A stretch of 64,000 bases of DNA from Roridomyces roridus (Eukaryota > Basidiomycota > Agaricomycetes > Agaricales > Mycenaceae): contig JARKIF010000004.1 of assembly GCA_029378245.1 (NCBI GenBank), positions 3,348,001 to 3,412,000 of the forward strand, written 5' to 3'. The position numbers and the translations under genes were made by a program. This document shows, piece by piece, positions 23,201 through 34,251 of the stretch. Below the pieces are notes generated by a model, which did not search any database, was not told where the DNA came from, and worked only from the letters and a program-made list of their open reading frames with translations. Within the stretch, counting starts at the first letter, position 1. Each line of letters starts with the position of its first letter.

Positions 23201-24203
23201 TGACCTCTTAAATTGATGAAATTAATGAACACCAGACAATTCAACACAAGTCTCGGCCGTACTTTCCCGGATGTGAGTTTCAGCCTCGGGAAAAACGCCC
23301 CGGACAACTTCAGCGCTCCTGTCGTCCCGGATATCGCGACACAAGGGGTTTCCCTTGAAACAACTTATGATGTCGACGTCTCTGGTGCGATCTCCGCACC
23401 TACTTGGCGTCACTATCTGAAAGGTGCAAAATACAGGGAATCTTAGTCTTCATGTCGTCCCTTCCATCCAAATTGGACTGAGTATCCTCAATGGACAGCT
23501 TGTTGATGCCCAAGTATGTGCTTCTTAGATCTACTTTAACGACTCGCTGATGTCCCCCCGCGCAGGCTTTCGTTGCAGTGGATTTGTTTGGCGGAGTCCA
23601 TGTGAACGGATCGGTTTCAAGCGCGGAGGTAGATCATCGGACAAATGCTCAATATCATATCTAATGACCGGCATGTTCAAGGCTCCCCAGCTTTGTGTTG
23701 GCGCATGTGAGTTTGCAGATCTCGTCCTGTTCGATACTGACCATCTCCCAAGTCTACGGAGTTTCAGTGTACGTGAAATTCAAGTCCATTTTATCAACAT
23801 GAGTCCCTCATTTAGCTGCAGTGATGTCGGACTTGAAGGCATGGTTCCGTACTGGGAAGCCCAGCCCCTGGAGCACAATTTCTTTGAGACGCAACAGCAA
23901 TTCTTTTCAAAGGTGAGGAGTAGCTAACCAGCCGTATGTGCGTAGTGCTTCAATTCCTCCGCCAACCCCGGCTCTGGAGAGATGGCCGGACTCTCGAATG
24001 GCACACTTGCTCTGGGTACAGCCGTCCTTCCACGCGGGCTTTCTTCCGCACACGAGAACACACTTTTTGCGGACAAGAGGGATAGAATGATTCCCACGAC
24101 CACTAGGACTGGCGCAACTTTAGTGAGACGGGATGTTACAGCCTCACCCTCGCCGGTTCCGGGTAACCTGCTGTGTCCCGCTGCTGCTTCCACAAAAGCC
24201 TAA
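20207..24203 (+). CDS. A2: large secreted protein of unknown function
   Basis: Eighteen exons and 17 introns give an uninterrupted frame of about 612 residues. Exon 1 (20207-20225) and exon 2 (20276-20332) encode a signal peptide (MKPAFIGLALCFIALVAAQ). Exon 3 starts at 21682, so intron 2 is 1349 bp, far longer than the others (about 33-68 bp), because of an inserted element. The mature protein has an acidic Asn/Ser-rich segment, DTVDTDWVIPAGVCDP, a paired-cysteine region (CSANMNTSSC, STCGPGPYAR), MPGYWDDIVDEPN with a following dibasic RKR, RWGGSFTDWLAK, a long run of beta-rich repeats with many N-glycosylation sites, CFNSSANPGS, and a tail with RR and VPGNLLCP. Every intron position is shared with A1. 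It is presumably secreted or cell-wall associated. I do not recognise a catalytic motif; DUF7223-type is only a recollection. It is divergent from the lectin-like gene B2. Confidence 0.78.
20347..21646. mobile_element. 1.3-kb TIR element inserted in intron 2 of A2
   Basis: Imperfect 30-bp terminal inverted repeats lie at 20347-20376 and 21617-21646. Both start TCACTGCATTTT and, after a variable 5-6 nt, share TTCTAGGCAAA. The interior has repeated subterminal motifs (GGTTCTACGAGGT twice near 20390 and 20475; GTCTAGAC and CTAGGCAA near the right end) and no convincing transposase. No target duplication could be defined. In A1 the homologous intron is 46 bp, so the insertion followed the A1/A2 duplication. 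Confidence 0.72.
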
Positions 24204-25544
24204 ATGAGAGAGTCGCGGACGCTTGTACCTAGGCTGAAATTATGCATGTTTCCCCAACGAAAATTGTTGAACCGTTGAACCGTGGGATGCATCACTGAAT
24301 CCCTGATCGACTGGTGTTCAAGCTGTAAGCGAATGAAATCACATCAAGACATGCCGGCTCACGGCTCTCGACTTGTGATCGTAAAGACTTCCGGAAGTTC
24401 ACGGCCGTCGAGCCACTGGCAGTCCAAATTTGCATTCAATTTGGAGCAATATGCCGGCGGAAATCAGAAGGTCCATGTACATGTTTGTTACCGGGCATGA
24501 ACGGCTTCCATCAATGGCTTCAGGCACAAGCACCATCCGCAGCTCCGATGCCGCGCAGCGGCGACAGACTTCTTCACATTGATCACGAGTTGCCGACCGG
24601 CATTCACTGCGACGACTTTCCCAAATCATTGACTTTGTTAGTTCGCGCTTCAATTCAGGGCACTTGGGATTCAGAGGAGGACGCGCCTGAGTGTTTGCCG
24701 CGGGTTAGAGTTTCAGTTCTAATCCCACAGTTACAACTCCGAGTCGTCATGATCAATCCAAGACGCGGGGAACGGAATACTTAGGTTTATGTGGCTACTG
24801 ATGAGCCCCGGAGAGCTCCAAACTCAGCGATGGCTGGAGCCGGAGGGAAAAAGGAATCTGGTACATAAACTACCCAAGCCGAGTCGAACGGAGTCAGTAC
24901 TGTCCGAAGGTGTAGCCCTCGGATACTTGGCTGTTCTCTGCATAAGAACTGCGCGCAATATGATGCCGTGAAATTATGTCTGGTACCTCTTTGGCTGGAA
25001 GGGAAGGCGGTTGAACTGGTGTGAGGTGGTTCGCGGTGTAAAAAGTGGGCGGCTTGGGCGTATTCCGACGGCTTGTTTTTTGCTTGTTTCAGATATTCTG
25101 ATTCAGAGGAATTGAGAGGAGAGAAAGACCCCAATCATGCGCTTTAATTCTTGACTTGTACTTGAAGCGTACCTATCAGATCTGAGAGGCGACAACGATT
25201 TATCTTTTCAGATGCCACCGCATGCCAGTGCGCTCGAACGCGGAGAAAAAAGGCAGCAACCGTGGTTGTGGCGCAAACTGGAAATACCCGACGCCGAGTC
25301 GAACGGTGTAGATTGCCCGTTAGCAACACACAGGTGCAGTCCTCGGATACTTGACTGGCCATTGGTCTTCATACGAACTGCAGACCATGGATTCAGGGTC
25401 AGTGGAAAGCGTAACTGTCCCGGTCGGAAACGGAGGCGGAGGATGCATTCACAGCGCTGCATGCTCACGTTCTTTCTTCGATAGATGGCCCACGGCCCAA
25501 CAGACGGTCGACTGTATACAGACAAGGGGTCCCGCCGATGGATG
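24204..25544. other. Intergenic, dispersed repeats
   Basis: No gene is supported. The interval holds two copies of a dispersed repeat (24800-25060 and a shorter, diverged copy at 25250-25380) whose best match is at 27735-28010. Confidence 0.5.
24800..25060 (+). repeat. Dispersed repeat, copy 1 (partner at 27735-28010)
   Basis: Blocks shared with 27735-28010 include AACTACCCAAGCC, AGTCGAACGGAGT, AAGGTGTAGCCCTCGGA, ACTTGGCTGTT, CTGGCTGGAAGGGAA-like and GGTTGAACTGGTGTGA. A third, shorter relative lies at 25250-25380 (CCGAGTCGAACGGTGTAGA). Same orientation in all. Confidence 0.65.
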
Positions 25545-26318
25545 ATAGCAAGCCCGTCGAAGACCCTTTGCTGCCTGCTAGTGTACCATGAATCGCCGAT
25601 ACTCTGCTAAATATCCCGTGTGACTAGAGCCGCATTGTAATTCACCTTCTTTCATTCTGTACTATGTGTACAAGGGAATACAGATTGTATTGACACCTCC
25701 GCGCATAAGATACACTTGTACAGATTCATTCATTTACATAAAATCCAATCCACTCAAATGTAAATGGGAAGCGTGGGGTTAATCCCGTCCCACTCGATAC
25801 CCTCGACCAATTCCTTCTCATCCATAAGGAAATCCTGCACGAGCCATCAGCGGCAAGTACTTACATTACACACACAAAAGAAAGAAAGGAGGATGCACTA
25901 TAGGAGCTTCGACGAGCGCGCCCTTGACCTCCGCGAGCCGATTCTTAACACGGTCGAGCGGGACGCCAGGGACGACGTGCCCCGTCTTGACCTTGGGTAC
26001 ATAATTCTGCCAAGCCTACTATCAGCACCCGAAAAGAGGGAGGGGGAGGGATAGCACATACATCATAGGCTTTCCAATCGCGGACCAAGTTGCTCGGTAC
26101 GGGGCGGAAGATCTCGGTAAAGATCTCGCGATTCTTGCGCGCCGTCGTCCGCCAGAGCTCAGTAAAGCCCTCCGAGAGCGGGTCAGCGACGAGCGCATCT
26201 TCCTCCTCGCGCGTCTCGTCCGGATTGGGGTTGGGGGCGGGGCGCATCAACGCGCTCGGGTTCTCGTGATACTTGTCGGCGTACTGCGGCTCGATGAGGC
26301 CGAGGTGCTCTGTCGAAA
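25545..26318 (-). pseudogene. Truncated 3' copy of the phospholipase D gene
   Basis: The block is a direct-orientation copy of 30945-31668, covering the last coding exons and the 3' flank of the complete phospholipase D gene. The coding part (minus; stop at 25754-25756) reads from EHLGLIEPQYAD through PAPNPNPDETREEEDALVAD to NPTLPIYI, with both terminal introns retained. Intron retention means DNA-level duplication, not retroposition. No HKD motif is present, so it cannot encode an active enzyme. At 26318 identity to the source stops abruptly inside the exon. Confidence 0.88.
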
Positions 26319-26437
26319 TGGTCTACTGCATATCATCAGAGGCAATTCCGAAAGCGGGCGAGGCGCAGCGCACCTTTGCTTTTGAGCAGACTAGGTAAGA
26401 GAGCTTCTGGGAGTGAAGGTTGCGGAACTTAGACTGC

Positions 26438-26690
26438 GATCCCGTCAGCGCGCACTCCCTGGAAAGAAAAAAAGACGGGACGTACGCTCTGGACATAAAG
26501 CCTACCAAAGCATCGCGCGTGTCACCGGCTGACGATACAGGAGTGTTTCCCCTGCGCGCAGTGGATGAGGACGAGGGAGGCCTCGGTGGTCGTGGATGAA
26601 AATGGATGTGTATGTACCTGTTTGCGCAACTGCATATCTTCATGTCGGATCACTTGGCGATCACCCGGCTTTCGGCATCTGCTTCTTGAT
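26438..26690. repeat. Dispersed repeat copy 2 (partner at 478-716)
   Basis: Direct-orientation match to 478-716, including GATCCCGTCAGCGCGC, AGTGGATGAGGAC and TTTGCGCAACTGCATA. It begins 120 bp beyond the broken end of the phospholipase D copy. Confidence 0.65.
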
Positions 26691-27734
26691 TGAAAGTATT
26701 ACTCTTATATCGACAGCTCTCTATGCACACCCCTCAAACGCTCTCTCGGAGGTCTTGCCGCGAAGGTTTCTCGACGCAACCTCGACGAGCACGCACAGCA
26801 CCTCTCTATCGAAAACTTCTGACTCGATATGGATATCGAGACGCATCCAAAACAGCCAATTTCCCCGAACATGCATCGGAACTCCCCGTTCAAGTTTCTC
26901 TGGTCTCGACCTGCTGGATCTCGCCCGTAATCCGGCTCCTTTGTCAAAAATCCCAGATGGGGTACGCTGTCGCAACTAGATACACTCTGTACCGAGGACT
27001 GCGGCCACTGCGGCAAGTACAACCTGCATAGTGGTTTCTCTGCCTTTTTCTGAAGTCGATACAATGCGGACGACATGCTGGGAACCCACTCCTTCATCTC
27101 AATTGGAAGAATGAAAGACTCACGAGCTCCACGACCGGCTGACGCTAATCCTTCACATCTTTTGGGCCTCATTTCCACTGAGCCGACCCACGTCGGCCTC
27201 GCGCACATTCGGACGGGTACTCTATCGAAAATCCCCGAAGAACGTCACAACCTCCCGCAATCGGACGATGCTGAAAATGTCGGGTGGAGTGCTTGAGTTG
27301 GGCTGCCATCGTCGGTTTGGCGTGGGATCGTGCTGCTGGTTGACCGGTACTTATTTATGCCAGTGTTGTGTTGGATACTCTTGCCATACGTCGACCTCTC
27401 GTTGGTGGACCCAGTACGAAAGCTAGTGAGCGTTCGATTCGCTTAAGTAGCCTCAGGCAAATGTCAGACTACAGGACACTGTCGGCATGCGAGCAAAACA
27501 AAAAACCTTGATTCCAGTTTCTAATCTATTCGGCCGGAGGAATTGAACCTCGGTCACCTCCGATGCAGATGCCTGGGTATCTGGGTTCTGGAGGTCAGTG
27601 GCAGGGAGTAAATAGCCATTCCTCGAGACGTATTCAACAATGGAAATAGTCAAATCAGAAGATAGGATCGTGTGGGTGCATTCCTTGAAGTCCGTCCAAC
27701 GCCGATTAAATACCTTCGAGTACAACAGTACTGC

Positions 27735-28010
27735 CATGGCCAGTTTGGAGCTCTCCGGAGCTCATGTCAGGAGCCGGAGTGAAAAAGCGGTCTGGTATCA
27801 CGGCACAAACTACCCAAGCCAAGTCGAACGGAGTACATTCCCAAGGTGTAGCCCTCGGAAACTTGGCTGTTGTCTGCATAAGAACGGCGCGCATTATATT
27901 ATGGCTCGCTGGTACCTCTTGGGCTGGAAGGGAAAGCGGTTGAACTGGTGTGACCATCCCCAAGGCGCGGCTCGCGGTTCGTGGTGTAAAAGTGGACGAA
28001 CGGCAATATT
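27735..28010 (+). repeat. Dispersed repeat, copy 2 (partner at 24800-25060)
   Basis: It shares the ordered blocks listed for 24800-25060 (for example AAGGTGTAGCCCTCGGA and GGTTGAACTGGTGTGA). It lies next to the 3' end of the kinase-like gene. Confidence 0.65.
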
Positions 28011-28073
28011 TGCTCCTCTCCTCCGGTCCGTATGTCCTATTATACGGTGGGTAATCGAATTTACAGCCGAACC

Positions 28074-30739
28074 TCAATATGGTGGAGATGCACGATGTCT
28101 TGGACGGTTTCGATTTCGTCTGCCAGTGCCCGCGCGATGCTCTTCATCGTCTTCACCGTCGCCGGCTCCGCGCCTTTCCGACTCGTTGCCGTTCAACATC
28201 TTGATCGGCCTGCGCAATCTGATCTCCGGCCGGTAATCCTTCCACCTCGGCTTTTCCAACTCCTCACGAGGCCTGCCAGTCTTGCCTCGCTCACAGCGAG
28301 CATGCCACGCCACCTTGTCTGCTTCGAACCGACATTTCTTGTCCATATTTCGTTCCGCGATTTGATGATTTGCGTTCTTCCACTCGACGAGCTCGCAAAC
28401 CCGTGCCGCTCGTGCGAACTGTCTGGCTTGTTTGCCAACCGGGTCGAGGCACTCAGGGATGAATATTTGCGCCTCATCTGATACTGGTTGAAGCATCAGT
28501 GAGATATGAATATTTACAAGCAATGTGAAACCAACCATTGGAAAACAGTGGGGCCTCCCGGCCAGAAACCTCGAGCAGTGGAATCCCAAGTTGATGTGCA
28601 AGCTCCTCGCTGTCGGGGTCAAATCCCTTGGCCGCGTGAAATGTTCGTAATCCTTCATATACACTGGAAGGCCAAGAGAGCCCGCGGATTCGGGTCTCCA
28701 TCTGAATTTGGGGAAAGCCGAGAGACAGGGCATCCTTCTCAGTCAAAGGATAGTCTCCGTTGGGATCCATAGACCAGAACCACGGGCATTGTGGCCAGGC
28801 AAATGAGTCTGGACCAGTTCGTAGATGATCCGGAGGACATACAAACAGATACCCCTTGGGAAAATCCAAGCCTCTTGCCTTCGAGAAATCCAGGAAGAAA
28901 TTAATGTTGTGAACAAAAACTTGTGCAAGAGGTAAGTCAGTACAATCCAATCCCACTTGGAAAATGTGATTACCATATTTCTCGTGATTCGAGGTCACTT
29001 GCAAATGTCGAAGAATATGATTGGCCTGTGGCAACCAATAGTCCTTGTGCCAGATACCAAGATGAATATTCGCAATTTCAGTGAGCTGGCTTGTGTTGAA
29101 CCTCCATAAAGAATCAGTGTCACTGCAGCTCGAGTCAAAATTTCGGGGCTCATCGTACCTATTCCACCCTGAAACATTAACGCGGCGTAACCTATTGAAA
29201 TCCCAGTATAACATCCAGGAAAGTGGCTCGTGTAAATTAACAGACTCGTTCAGGACCGGGAGGTGGGCCACAATGTCCGGGCAACAATTGGGCTGTACAC
29301 CGAGTGGGAAGAATGCCAGTACGCCAACCCGAGCCTCTGCCCGCGTGAACGAACACAATTGCTGGTCTTCTGCCAGCTCAGAGAAGCAGATGGCTCGATA
29401 AGAAACCTCTGTTAGCATCTGAACTGCTTGTCGTTCAAACGCTGGGTTATTGAGCACCAGTGGGGCATCCACTGGGAAATCATGTTGCCAAACCGAGGTT
29501 AGGGGCTCAACAATGTCAGTGTCCTCAAGTTCAATACAAAGACGTCCGGAGGAGCGCCGAATCCAACTTGTCCAGGTTTTCGACAGGAACGTCTGACTCA
29601 CCACACAATCAACTGATGAGATAGCAAATGTGTTGATTTCGTACCTTATCGTACGCCAACACCGAATCCTGCGCCTCCGTTTTAGTGGATCATTTGAAGA
29701 AAAAAGAGCACTCACAAAGTCAAGTCTCTGGGACACCAGGTAAATCACAGGCAAGACAGGCAAAATACCCACGCACCCAGCACGCTTGTAAGTAGACCCT
29801 CATGAACGGCGAGGGACGATGCACGGCTAGAAACTCAAGATATGGCATCATATCTAACCATATTAGCGAAAATTCGGAAATTGCTATCCCACCAACTGAC
29901 CCTCGTGGGTAACTGCAGCGTAAAGACCAGAATGGTTGGATAGCCCAAAGATTTGGAGTATATTCGGATGCCTAGTAATCAGAGTCATTTCGACGGGGAC
30001 TGGAGACTGAACTGAATCGCAATGAACGCACCAAAACTTCGAATGCCGTTCGACATATTTCTGTCGCTCCTGTAAAGCACTTCTGTGGGTATATGCGAAA
30101 AGACAACAGGGAGGACAACATACCTCTTCGGCGTTTTTGCCGTTGTATACCACAACAGCCTTTTCCGACTCCGTTGGATGCACCTTTGAAGAGAGGATGC
30201 GACGTGCAATGTTGCGGGACTTGTGCGTGCGCACTACCTGAGCTTCACCAAGGCGAAACTCCTTCAGGAGACGAATATCTCCCCAGCGAATCCGCCTGAA
30301 ATCATCTTCGTATCGCACACAGTGAAATCAGCTTTCTACAAATGAGCCGGCACTCATACCTTCCGAAGCGGGGAGAGCCTGCTGCTGGATCTGAATGTAA
30401 CTGGTCAAGTTTTCCCCATTGACGGTCGTGTCCTCTGGGCCTGGAGCGAAGGCGCCCGGGTAACTGGTGAGCGATTAAGTGGCACTCAATGCGGAGGGCG
30501 AGGAACGCACATTTCTTGGCAAATACCAACGGATTGGGTTCTGATATCGTAGAAATTGACCCTTGGGCCTTGCCCGAAGCCGCCTTCCCCGCCATTATGG
30601 TCCCCGCGACCACCGGCCCCCCCGAGACCGCCTGAAAAGTGAATGAATGAGGGAGTCATCTCCGTCAGCCGGCAGGTGTGGCCTCACCGATGATGTTGAT
30701 TGTTCCGATTCGAGGCGCTTTGCTGGTCTTGCGAGACAT
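28074..30739 (-). CDS. Kinase-like protein with TINIIGG Gly-rich leader (mushroom-expanded family)
   Basis: The start at 30737-30739 opens MSRKTSKAPRIGTINIIGG, followed after an intron by a Gly-rich stretch (GGAGGRGDHNGGEGG). Next come FRRIRWGDIRLLKEF, a kinase N-lobe-like part (VVVYNGKNAEE, then HPNILQIFGLSNHSGLYAAV and a HEDMMPYLEFL hinge), a central region with WTSWIRRSSGRLCIELED, and a long C-terminal domain with repeated tryptophans (WHKDYWLP, FAWPQCPWFW). After EAPLFSN a last intron leads to a 137-residue, very basic, Arg/Lys-rich tail ending at 28074. I see no catalytic HRD or DFG, so phosphotransfer is unlikely. Its role is unknown; families like this occur in many copies in Agaricales. 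The exons were joined in frame without lesions. Confidence 0.78.
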
Positions 30740-31108
30740 GAGCGTTGGGTGTAGGGAAGAAAGGGTCGTGGCTACGGCGGCGCATTCCACAGCTTTGCCA
30801 CAGCTGATAACAATCCGATTGGTGCCTATTTCAAACCCAACACTTTTGGCAGTGTACATGGACAAACAGGGCAAAGTTCCAGGCATTGAGACGCATGTCC
30901 CAACGTATGTGCCAACGCATGTCCCAGAGGAAACTCGATGAATGGTAGCAAGCCCGTCGAGACGTCGAAGACCCTTTGCAACCGAGCCGCACTTGTAATT
31001 TACCATCTTCCATCCTGTATGTGTACAAGGGAATACAAATTGTATTGACACCTCCGCGCATAAGATACACTTGTACAAATTTATTTATTCATTTCAAATC
31101 CAATCCAC
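30740..31108. other. Intergenic, downstream of phospholipase D
   Basis: It contains the upstream region of the kinase-like gene and, from 30945, the 3' flank of phospholipase D that was copied to 25545. A short repeated GCATGTCCCA / GTATGTGCCA run is seen at about 30890-30920. Confidence 0.5.
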
Positions 31109-34100
31109 TCAGACATAAATGGGAAGCGTGGGGTTGATCCCGTCCCACTCGAGACCCTCGACCAACTCCTTCTCATCCATAAGGAAATCCTGCGCCACTC
31201 ATCAGCATCCAGATACACATGAAGAAATAAGAAAGGGGGACGTACGATAGGAGCTTCAACGAGCGCGCCCTTGACCTCCGCAAGCCGATTCTTGACACGG
31301 TCGAGCGGGACGCCAGGGACGATGTGCCCCGTCTTGACCTTGGGTACATAATTCTACCAAGCCTGTATCAACACCCGCACAGAGGGAGGGAGGGAGGGAG
31401 GGATAGCACATACATCATAAGCCTTCCAATCGCGCACCAAGTTGCTCGGTACGGGGCGGAATATCTCTGTAAAGATCTCACGATTCTTGCGCGCCGTCGT
31501 CCGCCAGAGCTCAGTAAAGCCCTCCGAGAGCGGGTCAGCGACGAGCGCATCTTCCTCTTCGCGCGTCTCGTCCGGATTGGGGTTTGGGGCGGGGCGCATG
31601 AACGCGCTGGGGTTCTCGTGATACCTGTCGGCGTACTGCGGCTCGATGAGGCCGAGGTGCTCTGTCGAGAGCGTCAGGAATGATTTTTGACTTTTTCCCA
31701 AAAAGGAAATAATCACATACCACGGAAGAGCTTGCGCCGCAGAGTCGCTGCGAAACGAGAGACTTGATACGGCCGCCCGTCCATGCTCGACTCAATCATA
31801 TCCTCGTCCTCCACCACGAGCGCAATCTCCGAGTCACCGTCACCCCTCTGACTCCGGTCATTGAAGTTAGCAGAGCCCATCTAGCCCCGCGTCAGCACGC
31901 CATAGAACTCGAGGGAGAGAGAGGGGGAGAGGGAGGGAAGACTCACGATAACCCTCCGGTCATCCACAATCATCAGCTTGGTGTGGATATACACCAACTC
32001 CGACACATACGAATCCAACTCCTCCCTCTCGGTCCCTAGCCACTTTTCATCCAATAAGCTAGTGCGGTCATGAAGCATGTGCTGAACCACGTTATCCGCC
32101 ACATCCTCGTCCCCTCGCACACTCTTGGCACCAGCCTCAAACCGCTCGATAATCTCGCGCGCGGCATCTTCCGAGGGCGGAATCGGTACGGTTTCGGTAC
32201 GGGGCTCAGTCTTGTCGGTGACGACGATGCCTTCGCTGGTAGGCTGCGGGAGCGCAATGGTGACCTCCTTCTGCGAGTCGTCCCCGCCAGTACCGATCCA
32301 CTGCCGTGCGAGCGCGACCTGCGCCTCGGAGTACTTGACACCAGAAGCCTCCTCCGCATGATTGATGTACGTCGCTGAAAATCCGTCAGTACGTGGCTCT
32401 CGCTCGAAGGAGACGATACTCACACAGGGGAGCGTTAATGCGGTCGTATGCGCGGAGGTGGAAGAACCGAATGTAGTCCATCCTGTTCTCGCTAAGCTGC
32501 TGCCCATGCAAAGAGGACTGGGAAGACTCACGGCTCATACCCCGCCTTGCGCACCTCCTCAAAGATACTATGCCCACCACGGTTAATGGTCCGGTACGTG
32601 GCCCCCAGAATCGTCTTGAGCGACCCGTCCTTCTGGATATCCCCCGCAAACCCAGGCACCTCGGGGATGACGACGATGACTTGGAACTTCTGACCGTGCT
32701 GGCCGGCGCGGACGATACGCTCGACGAGCGAGGCTGCAATCTGGTTCTTGACGGGGTCCTTGTCGTGCGTCGCAGAGATACTAGAGGAGCCGATTGGTAA
32801 GATTCAAAAGAAGGACAGGTAGACGTACAAGAACTGGTTCTCGATGTAGATAAAGTGCTCCGCCTCGTGGATAAGCTGGCGGTAGGCGTTCTGGATACTA
32901 TGCTCGGTGAGAACACCATGCGACCAGTCGCTCACGCTGCGCACGACCTGGACGCGCATACCCGGGGTCTGACGCTTCGCATAGTGCGGCTCGTCGTCGT
33001 TATCAGGCCAGCCAAGCCACCGCTGACGATAATGATGCCCCATCTCACGCCACATCTCGCGGTGCGGGTGTCTGACGACCGCCTCGTTGGGCGCAGCATC
33101 GATATCGTGGGGGAGGGCAAGGACGGGGTACTTGGGCTCGCGGTACTTGCGTTTCCGGATCTCGTTCCAGCGCTCGGTGAAATGCTGTACAATGTCGAGC
33201 ACGACGGGACCCGTGAGAGTCATATGGACGTCGTGCCACGGCATGCGAGCACTTTCGAGCGGGGAGAGCGTGTTGGAGGCGTAGTTGTAGACGTTCTGGA
33301 AGTCCATGATACGCGCGTTGTTGTAGTCCTGCCCCGGGAAGAGCGTGAGGGAAAAGTCGGTAGGGTGGACATCGGCGAGCGGGTGGGTGTGCGTGTCCCA
33401 ACGGCCAAAGCAGAGATCGAGGCCGCCGATGCAGGCGTAGTGGTTGTCGACGACGACGACCTTCTCGTGGTGAGACCAGAACTCGACTTGGTCTGCAGAA
33501 AATATCAATAGAGAATAAGGATGTCGCGCAAGACGCACCCTTGGTGCCGATATGGTCTGGGTGACGCATGCAGGTGATGTTGGGATGAAGGGCCTCGAGC
33601 CAGTTCTTGGTGTGCTTGGAGCTCATGGTCATCGTCTGGGTGACTTCCTTGTAGACGATAACGTGGATCTTGACGCCCTCCTCGGCCTTGCGCTTGAGCA
33701 GTCTGTCGAGACGCCATTGGGGGTTGTGGGCCGGGGGACGACGCAGGTAGAGCTCGGGAGTAAGCCACCAGTCCTACAACAGCGTGAGATGGAGTGGTAG
33801 CGATGCACGACACACGCACCTGGATGAAGATGACCTCTTTGGCGTTATCCAGCAACTCCGAGACAGCGTAAAAGTAGTCGTGGCCATCAATGTGCCTATG
33901 GACAGACGTGAATAGGATACCACGACAAAGACCCTACTCACCATTTGACAAAGTTCTGAGCGCGCTCCGCAGCAAAACTGTCAAAGCGATGGCTAGCGTT
34001 GATCTCAGCGCGGATAGCATCTTGACGCTTCTCCTCGGGATCGTCGTGGCGGCCTAGTACTCGCGTCTCAGTATCTCGTCATCAGCAACGTCCGCAGCCT

Positions 34101-34251
34101 CACGATTAGGGTGGATAATGCCTGCCAGAGGTCTGTCAGCTCTTCCTCTTTGCACGTGGGTCGTGTACGCACCGATGACCTCGTCGCGGGCGTGCTGGTA
34201 GCCCTCTGGGAGCTTGTCAACGAGCGACTCGATCTTCTGGAAAAAGCTCAT
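31109..34251 (-). CDS. Phospholipase D (two HKD motifs)
   Basis: The enzyme hydrolyses phosphatidylcholine to phosphatidic acid and choline at membranes. The start at 34249-34251 gives MSFFQKIESLVDKLPEGYQ. The first catalytic motif HHEKVVVVD is followed by NHYACIGGLDLCFGRWD, and the second is HTKLMIVDD, followed across an intron by GSANFNDRSQRG; together these form the HxKxxxxD pair of the PLD superfamily. EAEHFIYIENQF, typical of eukaryotic PLD1/Spo14-type enzymes, lies between them. Roughly 840 residues. I see no PX or PH domain, so it is shorter than yeast Spo14. About ten short introns. The last two exons and the 3' flank are duplicated at 25545-26318. The stop is at 31109-31111 (ending NPTLPIYV). 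Confidence 0.92.

Larger units (their letters stand above)
26319..28073. other. Intergenic, dispersed repeats
   Basis: This stretch holds the repeat copies at 26438-26690 and 27735-28010. I could not support a gene in the open frames around 26.7-27.2 kb, which run on both strands without recognisable motifs. Confidence 0.45.

Noticed and set aside
27525..27640. tRNA-like T-arm (minus strand)
   Set aside because: A TTCAATT loop with partial stem is present, but no matching acceptor or anticodon stem could be built.
28474..29772. 432-codon open frame as an independent gene
   Set aside because: Its first part runs through an intron; it is better explained as the central exons of the kinase-like gene starting at 30739.
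32855..33511. 218-codon plus-strand open frame
   Set aside because: It is the antisense shadow of the phospholipase D exon that carries the first HKD motif.
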